Below the pieces are notes generated by a model. That model had not been told where the DNA came from. It did not search any database and saw nothing but the letters and a program-made list of their open reading frames with translations. From Spongilla lacustris (Eukaryota > Porifera > Demospongiae > Spongillida > Spongillidae): a stretch of 64,000 nt of DNA. Shown in pieces: positions 43,725 through 55,723 of the stretch. Within the stretch, counting starts at the first letter, position 1. Every line of letters starts with the position of its first letter. The stretch is from positions 6,526,888 to 6,590,887 of the forward strand of contig OX442421.1 of NCBI GenBank assembly GCA_949361645.1, given 5' to 3'. The position numbers were made by a program, and so were the translations under genes.

Positions 43725-45729
43725 ACCCTTTGGGTGGCAGATGTGTATATCTACAAGGTACTTCATGCATGTATATGTTTGCGTGGAACATGTTAGTATG
43801 CATGGTTATAGGGTTGAGCGCTAAAGGCTATTTTTGCCCCACCATTCGGATATCTGCGGAGGATAGCTATTCGGATCAAAATTCGGATTCTTAATACTGT
43901 TTCTTTAATCATATATATACATCTAGTCACAAATCATTTTGTGATGTTTTGTACGCTGTATGTTTTGTACAACCTGGTCCTTTTTGTGGTTAATTAATTA
44001 ACTTGCTAGGACAACTTGCTTCGACAACACATACATGTATAGAACACAAGTACATAGGGCTTGTAGGCAAATTGGGGAATTCATTTTTGAACCGAGGAGA
44101 TCTAATCCTTTTCGTTTGGCTTTTGGTTGAAGATCAGGGATTTAGTTTGGCAACTATGATTTTTGCTCACTTTTGAGGGTTAACAGTACCAGCTGGTTAT
44201 TCAACTGTTACTGTTGCTTATCAGCAATAATCAGTCTAAACCACCTTTAATTTGGGTTACATGTACGTATACCACATGCTTTCACCACGTGAAACCACAA
44301 TTGATATATATATATCCTATTCAGATCATTCGGATACGGAGCCTCCATTAGGCTGCCGTGTCGCGGCATCCGATAGTGCCTAAGCCTAAGTATGGTACCC
44401 ATTTTTGAAGGCCAGCGTCATGCATGGAACATGACAAACATTGATGCATGCAGATTGCAACCACAATCTGGGAGCAGAAGTAATATCTACAAATATCAAT
44501 CTGAAAAAGTGGGTGGTTTGTAGGATTTTGAAGGTGTAAAAATGAAGATGTTTGAAATGGAATCATCCGTCCCGTTTTTAGGATGATACGCATCTCATGT
44601 GGGAAGTACAGGACATTTCCAAAATAACATCTCGTTTGCTTACTTTTTTACACTTCAAATCCGATTATAAATTAAAAAACTGGTCATCCTTATATGTGGC
44701 ATTTCATATAACCAATAATGACATTGCAAGCTATAAAATGATTTCCCAACAATTGCTATCATCACCCTAATACACAAACATTAACATTTAATACATTAGC
44801 TATACATTTTGGCCGAGTCCTGCCTCCTAAAGCTAGTGCGGGTGGAGCTCTTCCCCACCTCCTCCCCAGCCGACTCCTCCAGGTCATGCATGGTCAGCAT
44901 CCTGTTCTCATCAAGGCGAAGAGCAGCTCGGGAGGCCGCCCTGAAGACAGCACTCTTGATGTTACCACCACTCATCTCAAAGTGGGCCAGCTTCTCAAAG
45001 TCCACATCAGCAGCCAATGGTGTCTCTTCTGGGATAAGCAGCTACATCGATGTGTGTGTAATGGTGTATGTGTGATGTTGTGTGCAATGTGTGTGGGCGT
45101 GTCATATTTATGAGTGCACGTATGTGATGTATTCATGCATGAATGGAACATTGCCATTCAGAATGTATGCACAATCATGCACACACACAGGCCCTGCACA
45201 CAGCATACCCTCCATAGCTTGGCTCTCAGCTTATATGGAGGGACATCAAACTGGAGCACAAACTTGAGCCTCCTGAAGAAGGCTTTGTCAATGTTGTCAA
45301 TCAGGTTGGTAGTGAGGATAATGATCCCAGGGAACCGCTCAATATGGTACAGGAGCACACCCACATCCACATTAGCATATCGGTCTGTAGACGTACTGGG
45401 GATGAGGTAATCATGTGATGTAGGGAGGTAATCATGTGACATAGAGTAATCGTGTGACAGAGAGATGTAATAATGTGAGAGGGTTGATATGTTCATATGA
45501 TATACAGTGAAACTAAATTATGCCCCTCCTCCTCCCTTCACCCCTCTCATCCCTACATCACATGATTACCTCATCTCTGTCCTTGCCCCAAACAGTCCTT
45601 CAGCTTCATCAAAGAGCAATATGGCATCAGAGTGTCTGGCTTCCTCAAAAATGGCATCAATGTTCTTTGTACTCTCTCCTACCCACTTGCTGAGCAGTTC
45701 AGCACAGTTGACCACCTGTGTGTATGGGC

Positions 45730-45790
<61 letters not shown>

Positions 45791-47060
45791 ATGTGTGTTA
45801 TGAGTGTGTGTGCATATGTATGGTGTGCATGTGTGGTGTGCATGTGTGTGTATGTGTGTGTGTGCATGTGTGTGCATGTTTGTGTGTTGTAACACACAGG
45901 TATACATGTGTGACGACATGGGGATGGGGATGAGGTGGTGGAGGTATTGGAACATGCTAGCTAACCTTGAGGGGCTTTCCCACTTCATAGCCCAAGGCCT
46001 CTGCAGCCTTCGATTTGCCTGTACCTGGGGCTCCATGAAGCAGTACAGTGATGCCCTGGTAAGGTAAAGGATGGGGAGAAGGGGAGGGAGGTGAAAAAAG
46101 AGGGAAGGGAGAGGGAATAGGAGAGGGAAGAGGAGAGGGAAGAGGAGAGGGAAGGAGGAGGCAAGTGAAGATCAATCACCTTCAAGGTTTGGTATACATA
46201 CCTGTTCTCCATCAGTTCCAAATCCCCACTGGCCAAACAGGATCGACCTGATCAGAAAATAATGGTTTTATCAAATCAGTTCCATTAATCAAACATCCCA
46301 TCCTACCCCCCACACTCGCACTCTCACATCACTAATATCACTCACCAGCAAAATGCAACACAAGCATAACATGCTGGATGTAACATAAAAATACTTCAGC
46401 TCATGTGTTATTAGATCATGTTACATTAATGTTGTTTACAGGTTAACAACTAGAGTAACCTAGCTATTAAAATTTAGTTAGCACAAAAATGACCAGTCAC
46501 CACTAACATATGCAATAACCGGTTACGGCCTCCCCCCCCCCCCCCCCCCTTCCCCCCACGTTACATTGTACACAACAACTTTAGAAAAAAGTACCATGAA
46601 CATTTTATTAACACATTGCCATTTGATTAATTGGCCAAATAATCAACATTGGTGCCTCGTGTGGCCAAATGTGGGAAATTACATGTAGCTCCAACTTGAT
46701 TAATGATGTGATGAAAGCACAGCATTGATCACATTGACCATACGAATCATGTTATATATTTGATGGTATCAATTGAACACAGCCACTTGATTAACAAGTA
46801 CTGTGGAAGCTTACTGGCAGATTCAATACACCTCAGCAAGGCTCTGTGCTTAGGGAGCCACTTATGGCATTTTTGACACTAGTCAATGCTAGGTTAGTAT
46901 CACCAACCTATCACAACATGGCTACTTGCCTTGCTTTCTCAAACTGCACAATCTCCTTTAGTGTCTTGAGGAGGTCATCAGGAACTATGATCTTGTCCAG
47001 GCCACAAGATGGGACCACTCTTCTGTGAAAATCCTAAGCAAAGGAACAATGGCACACACA

Positions 47061-47093
<33 letters not shown>

Positions 47094-50000
47094 CTATTGT
47101 TCAACGTGTAGTGCCTCATTATTTATGAGTGAGAGATTAAAGGGAAAGAAAGAAAAGGTAGGAATGGGGATGAGGGATGAGGGATGGCAGGTGTGAGATG
47201 GGGGTGAGGGGTGAGGGGGTTGATGAAAAAAGGAAGGGAGCTAGGGGTAAAGCAAGGGAGCTAGAGTCAAAGGCAAGACTTGAGGTAGTGTCAGGGTAAG
47301 TACCTCACCTTCATCCTAAGCCTTCCCCTCAGTTGGAGGTTGGCTCCCTGGAGTAGGTCGTGCTGATGGACCACAGGATTGTCTCCATCGCGAGACACTG
47401 CAATCGACAGAGCCGAGAGGACAGCATTCTTAATAAAGCCCCCCGCCAGTTCAAAGCGAAGGGCAAGCTCGTTCTAAAGCAGCAGGACAGAGAACAAGGC
47501 CAAATGGATGTGCACACTTGTGGTCCCAGCTCCCTACCAGATCCACATCACCGTCCAGCTTCATGGCCTCTGGGATGTGGGACTCCCATATGCTCTTCCT
47601 CAGTATGTGGTCAGGCTGACGGAACTCAATGGCTATCATGATGCGTCTGTGCATGGCCTCATCAAGGTCATATGGCCGGTTGGTCGCCATGATGATGAGA
47701 CCATCATGCCTAGGGTGTGGTTGGGGGGGGGGGGGGGGAGAGTGTGAAAGGAGTTGTACAGCTGAACATGCTATTACCATATAGTGAGACTAAACGAAGT
47801 GTGTGATATTACTGTTACTATGACAGGGGAATAAAAGTTGGCCAATTGTGACATGTGATTTTGTGAAGGTAACCACTCAAATGGATCATTTCATTGCTGC
47901 TCAAAACTATACTACATTCTATCATGGGACTTGCTCGTGCTTCTTTTTACCAGAGGAACACACACAAACATAATTATGTATAGATCATAATAGTTATACA
48001 CATATATATCCCTCAATGGTAAATCCGTCTCTAGATGCAAATGCCACACCACAAGCTTGAACCTTGGACTGTCAAACAACTTCTGAAATCATAGTCATTC
48101 CTTTAAATATTGACCTCGAGAAGATATTATTCACAAGGTGTAAAGTTAAATATATAACATGTTCCAGGTGTTACCATCCTGATCTGCATTTAGATCCCTT
48201 CCAGCAAGCAAATGAAGAGGTAAACTAAAAATCCAACTGGGGCCTATAATCCTCCCTCTCAATGAGTAGCTAACTTATAGTAAATATAAATTACCCAAAA
48301 CTCTCTAAATATGCACGGTAGTGTGTGCAAACCTCTCTATCTCTGTCAGCAGGGTGTTCACATCATGGCCACCTTTCTCTCTGCTCTCAAAGATGGCTTC
48401 ACACTCATCGAAGAACAAGATGGCGTCATTGATCTTGGCCTCACGAAATATGAACTTGAAGTTCTCTCCGGCAGTCATGCTTCCAAGGGAGGGGAAGTTG
48501 ATCAGAAGGACCTGTACCCAAATGGGAAGGAAAAGTGATGACCTCATAGCAGTACCCAAAAGGTTATAGGGGGAGTGGCCAACCTTCTTGCCTAACTTGT
48601 TGGCCAGGGCATTGGCCATCATGGTCTTCCCTGTACCAGGGGCACCATGGAAGAGCATCACCATCCCTGCCCCATAGGTGATGGCATCATCCAGACCCAT
48701 CCTCTTCCTGCAACGCTTGAAGCTGTCAAAGTTGCTGACTGTACTGAATATGAGGCTCTTCTGGTCCTTACTGAGGACAACCTAGTGGGTGTGGTCACGT
48801 GAGTGCCACCAGAGAAGTGGGTGTGGATAAATAACATGAAGAAAGTGAAGAGGGGGAGGAGGAAGGGGAGGGGCATGTGTCTCTACATGAGTGAAGGGGA
48901 CTATCGTATGAAACAATCAAACTGACCTGCTCAAACTTGGTCTTGGGGTAGTAGAGGTGAGAGCCTTCCACTATCTCAGAGAACTCTGTGTCCAGCCCCA
49001 CACAGAAGTCCAGCATGCGACGATCTATCTCGACTGTGGATGAGGTCGGATCACCAGTGAGTCCAACACTATCAACTTGTATCATCCCTTCCTGGACAAG
49101 GGTACTAGACTTATAAAAGTATATTCTGTGCTTGATCTGGTCTTGTAAGGTAGTGCAAAACAGACGCAGGAGTTCTCCAATGGTAGCACACCCCATCATT
49201 CCAGAGCCGGGCTGGCTCATCTGTGCGTGTGGCATGTGTGTGTGCGTGTGTATATGCAGGTGGGTTAATGAGAGTGGTGGGCAGATCATGTGCACACCAT
49301 GTGAGCATCACGTGATGAACAGTAATACATTTGTAATGTTGCAGTGACACCACTTGCCTTGTTGGGTTGTATCACAAACCCAATCAAAGTTAGCAGGATG
49401 TTCTTCTCAAACAAACAGAGCCCTCTTGACTCTACCATCCTCTCCAGACGTGGTATCCAGGACCCAGCTGCCTTGGTTAGCTGCGGAGGACCATCACAAC
49501 ATCAGGGGCGACTCCCCTCTCGTGATAACACCTCACTCACACTCAGCCTCTTCTCACACTTCTTCTCCAACACTTTCAGTTTGCTGTCAGACTCCCTCTG
49601 GAATGGAACACAATAAATATGTCAACATCCTGTTTCTGTGATTGGAGAACTGACAACCTTTTGCCTGATCATCCTGGTGTCCCCTGAACTCATCATTGTA
49701 CTGAGCCTGGGGACCAGTATTCATACACCCTATGGTTAACCACAGATCAACTGGCTGACCTCTCTTTCCATCATGGACTCCATTGATTGCACCTTAATTT
49801 TTCTGAGCGATGAGCTTAAAAAAGGTTGTGAGGTAACCGGTAATTCAATTGCAATTGTGGTCAATAAACTACTAACTAATTTATATGTTATAAAACACAA
49901 CACTAAATTCTCATACATTTGACGCCACTGCCACACCTCCCTTCAATATGGACACCCTCCTCCCCCCTCTCCTACCTGGAAGTGGTCATCCAGATACTCA

Positions 50001-50581
50001 AGGTCTGTCTTGTAAGGAGTAAGTTTGTCAGTGGACTCTGTCTCCAAGGCCTCCTCCCCCTGTGGTACATGATGGGTGTGCTATATACCCCATCACAAAT
50101 ACTTGAGACCAACCATCTCTGTGTCCTGGGTCCCCTCTCCCTCCTTCCTGAGCTTCTCCATCTCCCTCTCCTCCCTCAACAGCATGTCAAGGTCACCCAC
50201 ATCCTCAGCACTGCCCACTTCCTTCTGCTTCTGAGGCTCCCCAGGACCCTGCAAGCCTTCTCCCTCCACCACCATTACTCCCCCAAGCTGAGGGATAAGG
50301 ACAGCATTACTATTAAACTGAAGTCATGACTACTAACTGACCTTATCGTGCTCTCCTTTAACCCCATCTCCATCATCCTGACGTGTGCTATCCTCAGATG
50401 TGGTGGGTTTTGGTCACATGAGGTAGCTCCTCCCCACCGGATGTCCCTTCCTCTTCGGCAAGGACTTCGGCTAAATGTGTCTGGTCGATTTTCAGTCGGT
50501 CATTACTTTTCAGCTCTGCTCCAAGGAGTGCTCTACAGGAGCATTCATCGATGGTGATGGAGGAGCGCAGAAGATAGCTTT
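43725..50581. repeat. Segmental duplication, copy B
   Basis: Colinear with 15840-23850 from CCCTTTGGGTGGCAGATGTG to the assembly gap. Extra sequence at about 43800-44405 is absent from copy A; copy A's insertions are absent here. Confidence 0.93.
44796..50580 (-). CDS. Protein with two AAA+ ATPase modules (multi-exon; 5' end in gap)
   Basis: Exons with consistent phases: 50114-50287, 49976-50059, microexon 49793-49802, 49658-49706, 49532-49597, 49358-49480, 48927-49220, 48584-48781, 48333-48511, 47538-47709, 47309-47473, 46930-47033, 46202-46247, 45966-46055, 45570-45715, 45209-45395, 44796-45041, plus a 5' exon running into the gap. Module 1: Walker A HGAPGTGKTMMANALA, Walker B ILFFDECEAIF, sensor MATNRPYDL, arginines HRRIMIAIEF, lid NELALRFELAGGFIKNAV. 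Module 2: HGAPGTGKSKAAEALG, ILLFDEAEGLFG, sensor LTTNLID, FFRRLKF, lid FEKLAHFEMSGGNIKSAV. All residues for ATP hydrolysis are present in both. It resembles bacterial and protist tandem AAA proteins rather than NSF, p97 or ATAD3; substrate unknown. Introns after GFVIQPNK and FEKA use GC donors. Three +1 homopolymer indels (near 50410, 49798, 49682) break the frame and may be errors. Confidence 0.8.
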
Positions 50582-50781
50582 NNNNNNNNNNNNNNNNNNN
50601 NNNNNNNNNNNNNNNNNNNNNNNNNNNNNNNNNNNNNNNNNNNNNNNNNNNNNNNNNNNNNNNNNNNNNNNNNNNNNNNNNNNNNNNNNNNNNNNNNNNN
50701 NNNNNNNNNNNNNNNNNNNNNNNNNNNNNNNNNNNNNNNNNNNNNNNNNNNNNNNNNNNNNNNNNNNNNNNNNNNNNNNNN
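50582..50781. other. Assembly gap (200 N)
   Basis: Exactly 200 N, directly followed by a (GGGA)n array, which probably caused the gap. It hides the 5' end of AAA+ copy B. Confidence 1.
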
Positions 50782-51044
50782 GGGAGGGAGGGAGGGAGGG
50801 AGGGAGGGAGGGAGGGAGGGAGGGAGGGAGGGAGGGAGGGAGGGAGGGAGGGAGGGAGGGAGGGAGGGAGGGAGGGAGGGAGGGAGGGAGGGAGGGAGGG
50901 AGGGAGGGAGGGAGGGAGGGAGGGAGGGAGGGAGGGAGGGAGGGAGGGAGGGAGGGAGGGAGGGAGGGAGGGAGGGAGGGAGGGAGGGAGGGAGGGAGGG
51001 AGGGAGGGAGGGAGGGAGGGAGGGAGGGAGGGAGGGAGGGAGGG
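50782..51044 (+). repeat. (GGGA)n tetranucleotide array
   Basis: About 65 uninterrupted GGGA units; the array starts at the gap, so its true length is unknown. Open frames across it are artefacts. Confidence 0.98.
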
Positions 51045-52065
51045 TGTGAATGTAGGCCAAAACACTAGGACATGTGGCTTGTGGGATACACACATTCAAC
51101 ACTACATCATCACAAGCTCCAGTCACATGACTAGCTCCACCCACTTATACTGTATATTGTGATCACTTACCAATTGGCAAATAGATAGGCTATATAGCAG
51201 GTAGGAAAAGGGCAAAATAAACCTTTAGAGCTCGCTTGAATTAGCATGTATGCCTGACTCCCCAACATGAAGAGGGTGAAATAAGTTCAGCCAAAATGAG
51301 GTGGGCGTGGTAGCGTAGCAGGGGGGGGGGGGGGGGGGGTGGGGGGAGAGAGATTATCGCCAGAGGGGCGGGGCTTACTATGTCGAACTGTATATTATAG
51401 TGCCCGCCATTTGTAGCCTGTTGTATGGCTTTACCATACACCTGTATGCAATTTCTTTACTGCTGCTTCTTGTACTTGCACGCTCTGCAGGGAAATCAAA
51501 CAGTGTCATTGCGTAAGTCTATAGCAAAGCATGTCGAACTGATAAGAGCTCCATTGAAAAGGCAGCACGGGTGTATTTTGTTTGAGACTCTCGTTTTCCA
51601 CCCTTATATATCTTAAACAGTTCAGTTATGACCACATACTCTCAGACAGAACTTTTGTGTCAAATTTATGCGTGTGGGTGTCACGCACGTGCATTATTCA
51701 TTAGTTACGTGGTCCCGAGTAACCGGGTCGTTCTTACACCAGAAAATAAGCCCCAGCATGCACTAAACGCAAAGGTGATGTACAATGATCGCTTTAGTAG
51801 GAGAAATTTTTAAAACCATCTGCCGGGCGGGTTTCGATTGCCGCGTGGGTTTCGATTGCCGCACGAGCACTTAATGAAGACAACTGATAAAAGGCCTTCA
51901 TTTGTCACATGCGCGGCAATTATGGGCCAAAGAAGAGCGTACTTTGACTGTGCGTATCATTCTTTTTTTAAGTACGAAATTGGTTGTGGAATAGCTCAAA
52001 ATCATAATGGTTGTGTATATTGAATTGATAGTGGCAAACAACGCCTCTGAACGTAAACCATGCAC
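51045..52065. other. No gene recognised; poly-G tract at about 51320
   Basis: Several 60-70 codon frames without family resemblance or splice support. An 18-base G run lies near 51321-51338. Confidence 0.4.
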
Positions 52066-52066
52066 A

Positions 52067-52338
52067 AAATAATTCAGTAGCTTCTCTAGGATCCCAGAAG
52101 GCCAGAACACCAAAATACCGTACGTTCGAATGTGTTCTAATTAGCAAGCTAACGTCCAGCTCGAAACAGCCGTGTTATAGACTGTTACAATTATAAATTA
52201 TAAAATAATTCAGTAGCTTCTCTAGGATCCCAGAAGGCCAGAACACCAAAATACCGTACGTTCGAATGTGTTCTAATTAGCAAGCTAACGTCCAGCTCGA
52301 AACAGCCGTGTTATAGACTGTTACAATTATAAATTATA
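52067..52338. repeat. 136-bp perfect tandem duplication
   Basis: AATTCAGTAGCTTCTCTAGG occurs at 52071 and 52207, and the following sequence through GTTACAATTATAAATTATA is identical by eye in both units. Confidence 0.93.
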
Positions 52339-52349
52339 CGGTGTATCGG

Positions 52350-53400
52350 GACCTACGTTAGTAGGTCCTATGTAGGATTTGAAGTGTCATGAATACGATT
52401 AGCAAAACACCAGATTCCATTATTGCCGATGCGCCGTAGAATCAGTTGGAATTTAGTGAGCGTATTTGGATACAGCCGTCGAATATCTACAGTGTAGTAT
52501 AACTGCCGACGTTTCGAAAGCTCGGACAACAGAGATAACGCTCACTCGTTCCCACCCTCGAACCTTAAAAAAAGTTTCTCCTAATTCTTCTTCTTCTTCT
52601 TCCGGATCTGATAAGATAAGATTCACTCGGATAAGAGGTTTATTGTGCTGTATCTTTGTCACGATTGAAGCGTAATGTTAGCCGTTATGCGGAAGCACTA
52701 GAACCACCAAGTTACAAACTTACTGCCGAGTCGGATTTGTTTTATTATTTTCGTAAGGGGAGTTATGCTTGACACAAATTCGATCTTTAGCAACTTAGTT
52801 TTGTTAGCAATAGCCCACAACAGATTTTATCGGCCCTTGGAAACCATAAAGTGGAGATCCAGAATAAACTTGTGGTTGAACACGTGTTTCTGGCGAGTGT
52901 ATGCAGCTGCAGTCACGTCGATCGCCATGAGAAAAGAATAGTGCAAGAATATTGCCAGTTAAATTATGACACTGACAGTTGTACGTGTGATTGTGCTGAC
53001 GAGTCGCGCGATGAAGCTCCGAAAGACCGTTCACGTGAAAAAAAAAAAGAACAATTGAACGCTACAAAGTGGGTTAAGCCGATCGCAAAAGTAAGAAGGA
53101 TCGATAGGCTAGCATGAAGGCAGAAAGAAGGCGGATAGCGTGAAGGTGGAAAACCACTGCATGCAACTGGCCGTCGCAATTAAGGCCAAAGAAGTTGGCA
53201 TTGATTGGCCATGGGTGACTTATACAGGTGATACAACGAAAGTAACACTATATTTGCGCCCCCCACCCTCATGTAAGCAAGCTGTCAAAGATGACCTGTT
53301 GGTAGGACCATTTATAAGTGAGTTTTGTTCAATGCCGACAATGGTAACGGGAATGTCCTCCACAATTGCGTGGTGACCGTGGTCCCACTAGAGCAAATCA
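52350..53400. repeat. Second segmental duplication, left part (copy 1)
   Basis: GGGACCTACGTTAGTAGGTC and the next 1 kb match 58890-59660. Shared markers: GATACAGCCGTCGA, ACAACAGAGATAACGCTCAC, GGATCTGATAAGATAAGATT, GTTAGCAATAGCCCACAACA. It contains broken frames such as VSPNSSSSSSGSDKIRFTR. I do not recognise the ancestral protein. Confidence 0.8.
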
Positions 53401-55090
53401 GGTGCTGCTCATTCAAGCTGCAAAGGTGATGGAAAACAGAACACCGTCCCACCAGGATGGGGGTGAACCACTCTGAATAGGTGGGTGTATGTGACTGTGT
53501 GTGTTGAAAAGTGTGTGCCATGTCTCATGGATATGTTGCCAAGTGGTGTAGTGTTGTGCTAGCTATCCCCCTCCCCTTCCCTCCTGTCTCATCTTCTCTT
53601 CTCTCCTACCCTTCCTCTCCATTCTCTTCTCCCCTCCCCTCATCTCCCCCTTCCCTCTTCTCTCCTCTCCCCCTTCTCTTCTCACCCCCTTCCCTCCTCT
53701 CTCCTCTCCCCCTTCCCTCCTCTCTCCTCTCCCCCTTCCCTCCTCTCTCCTCTCCCCCTTCCCTCCTCTCTCCTCTCCCCCTTCCCTCCTCTCTCCTCTC
53801 CCCCTTCCCTCCTCTCTCCTCTCCCCCTTCCCTCCTCTCTCCTCTCCTCCTTCCCTCCTCTCTCCTCTCCCCCTTCCCTCCTCTCTCCTCTCCTCCTTCC
53901 CTCCTCTCTCCTCTCCCCCTTCCCTCCTCTCTCCTCTCCCCCTTCCCTCCTCTCCCCTTCCTCCTCCTCTCCCCCTTCCCTCTTCTCTCCTCTCCCCCTT
54001 CTCTTCTCACCCCCTTCCCTCCTCTCTCCTCTCCCCCTTCCCTCCTCTCTCCTCTCCCCCTTCCCTCCTCTCTCCTCTCCCCCTTCCCTCCTCTTTCCTC
54101 TCCCCCTTCCCTCCTCTCTCCTCACCCCCTTCTTCTCTCTTCTCTCCTCTCCCCCCTCTCTCTTCTCTCCATTCCCTCCTCTCTCCTCTCCCCCTTCCCT
54201 CCTCTCTCCTCTCCCCCTTCTCCTCTCTCCTCTCCCCCTTCCCTCCTCCTCTCCCCCTTCCCTCCTCTCTCCTCTCCCCCTTCCCTCCTCTCCCCTTCCT
54301 CCTCCTCTCCCCCTTCCCTCCTCTCCCAGTTCCCTCCTCTCTCCTTTCCCCCTTCCTTCCTCTCCCCTTCCCTCCTCCTCTCCCCCTTCCCTCCTCTCTT
54401 CTCTCCCCCTTCCTCTCTCCTCTCTCCTCTCCCCCTTCCCTCCTCTCTCCTTATCCCCTTCCCTCCTCTCTCCTTATCCCCTTCCCTCCTCTCTTCACCC
54501 CCTTCCCTCCTCTCTCTTCCCCTCCTCCTTCCCTCCTTTCTCCATTCCCTTCTAAAAGACGAGCGGAACGTCTGAAAGTGAGAGCTAGTAGCCCTATTAA
54601 AAGAACGACCTTTAAGTTTAGTCGGGCCAGCCCAACTACTTCAAATTTTAGCAAAGCAAAAGCACGTGCTTGTTTATTGTACGAAGAGGATCAGTATTCA
54701 TAATAAAAGGCAGGCAATCTGGTAAGCATCTTTTGTGTGAATGGCGAATTGCTCTGATCATATACATGTACTCACATCAAGGACAGACATTTATGGCGAT
54801 TATTCCTGATGCCTTCACTACTGGCTTTGAAGAACGTATGAGTACCTTCAGTCAAGAGGTGAGGGCTTTGAATCCTGTGAGGATAGTTGTGATGGAGATT
54901 CGGGTTGGGGCTACATGTATGTCAGTTTAGGATGTTTTGGTTGGAGCCATGGGAAGGGCATTTATGGTTTGAGCTCACATTATATTTTGTGACTTCACTA
55001 TTAATTCCTCCTTTCCTACACTACTACTTTCTTTAGGGATCCCCTCATCTTCCAATCACATGCCAATTCAGAGACATTAACTGTTTAAAG
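53380..55090 (+). pseudogene. Ldh2-type (malate/L-lactate dehydrogenase family) gene remnant, copy 1
   Basis: The best exon is 54782-54858: acceptor CATCAAG, 25 codons after a split Gly (QTFMAIIPDAFTTGFEERMS TFSQE), donor GTGAGG. This corresponds to the HFF-AI-P--F---F--R segment near the C-terminus of Ldh2-family NAD(P)-dependent oxidoreductases. The upstream exon at about 53425-53473 (CCACCAGGATGGGGGTGAAC) has a stop and the GYKGYSL exon is not preserved before GTAAGC at 54722. The intron between them holds the pyrimidine minisatellite 53565-54545. Family assignment rests on alignment with copy 2, which keeps other exons. Confidence 0.5.
53565..54545 (+). repeat. Pyrimidine minisatellite, about 20-bp units
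   Basis: About 980 bp of almost pure C/T, built on CTCTCCTCTCCCCCTTCCCT. Uninterrupted purine/pyrimidine asymmetry of this length can form triplex DNA. The 354-codon Ser/Pro/Leu frame and its mirror Arg/Glu/Gly frames are products of the repeat. Confidence 0.95.
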
Positions 55091-55283
55091 GAAATTGTTT
55101 GATTGTGATGTGATTTAATGATGATAGCAAGTGAGCAGAACAAACTGTCCTATTGTACATACTGCTGTGATGTATGTGATGCAATGGGTTGTATTCCAAG
55201 ATTCCCCTTCCTTCTACGTTTGTGCTCATGCATGCAATGTATAAGTACATGTCGGAACCCGCCGGGGGAAAAAAAGGAGTGAA

Positions 55284-55588
55284 ACAAGATATAAAAATTT
55301 AATTAAAATAAAATTGGTGATGTAGGATTTGTATAGATAGCAATTGAGTAAAAAGTAAGGAAACAAGGAATTACGGATATTATGCATTCATTAAATAATA
55401 AATATTACAGACCTACATTATTTAGCAAATCTACCTGCCTGAAAGTCTGCTAAATGTAGGTATGTAATATTTATAATTTAATGAATGCATTATATCCGTA
55501 ATTCCTTGTTTCCTTACTTTTTACTCAATTGCTATCTATACAAATCCTACATCACCAATTTTATTTTAATTAAATTTTTATATCTTGT
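55284..55588. mobile_element. Foldback MITE, family M2 (copy 1)
   Basis: Ends ACAAGATATAAAAATTTAAT and its inverse ATTAAATTTTTATATCTTGT; arms include GGTGATGTAGGATTTGTA and TTGAGTAAAAAGTAAGGAAA. The centre is near 55436. Copy 2 at 61221-61502. Confidence 0.9.
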
Positions 55589-55723
55589 AACCAATTCATG
55601 TTCTGCACTGCATGATGCAAGGTCACATGTAAATTTAGTTACACAAAACTGCCCAGCTCTACGCGACTACGGTACTTGTCAGCATCTATATATATATGCA
55701 TGCATGCTGCACGCCGATACACT

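Noticed and set aside
50394..51144. About 200-codon Pro/Pro/Ser/Leu and Glu/Gly/Gly/Arg repeat proteins
   Set aside because: They translate the (GGGA)n array and the N gap.
53511..54575. 354-codon Ser/Pro/Leu-rich protein and its mirror Arg/Glu/Gly frames
   Set aside because: Fully explained by the pyrimidine minisatellite; the frames exist on both strands and have no domain.
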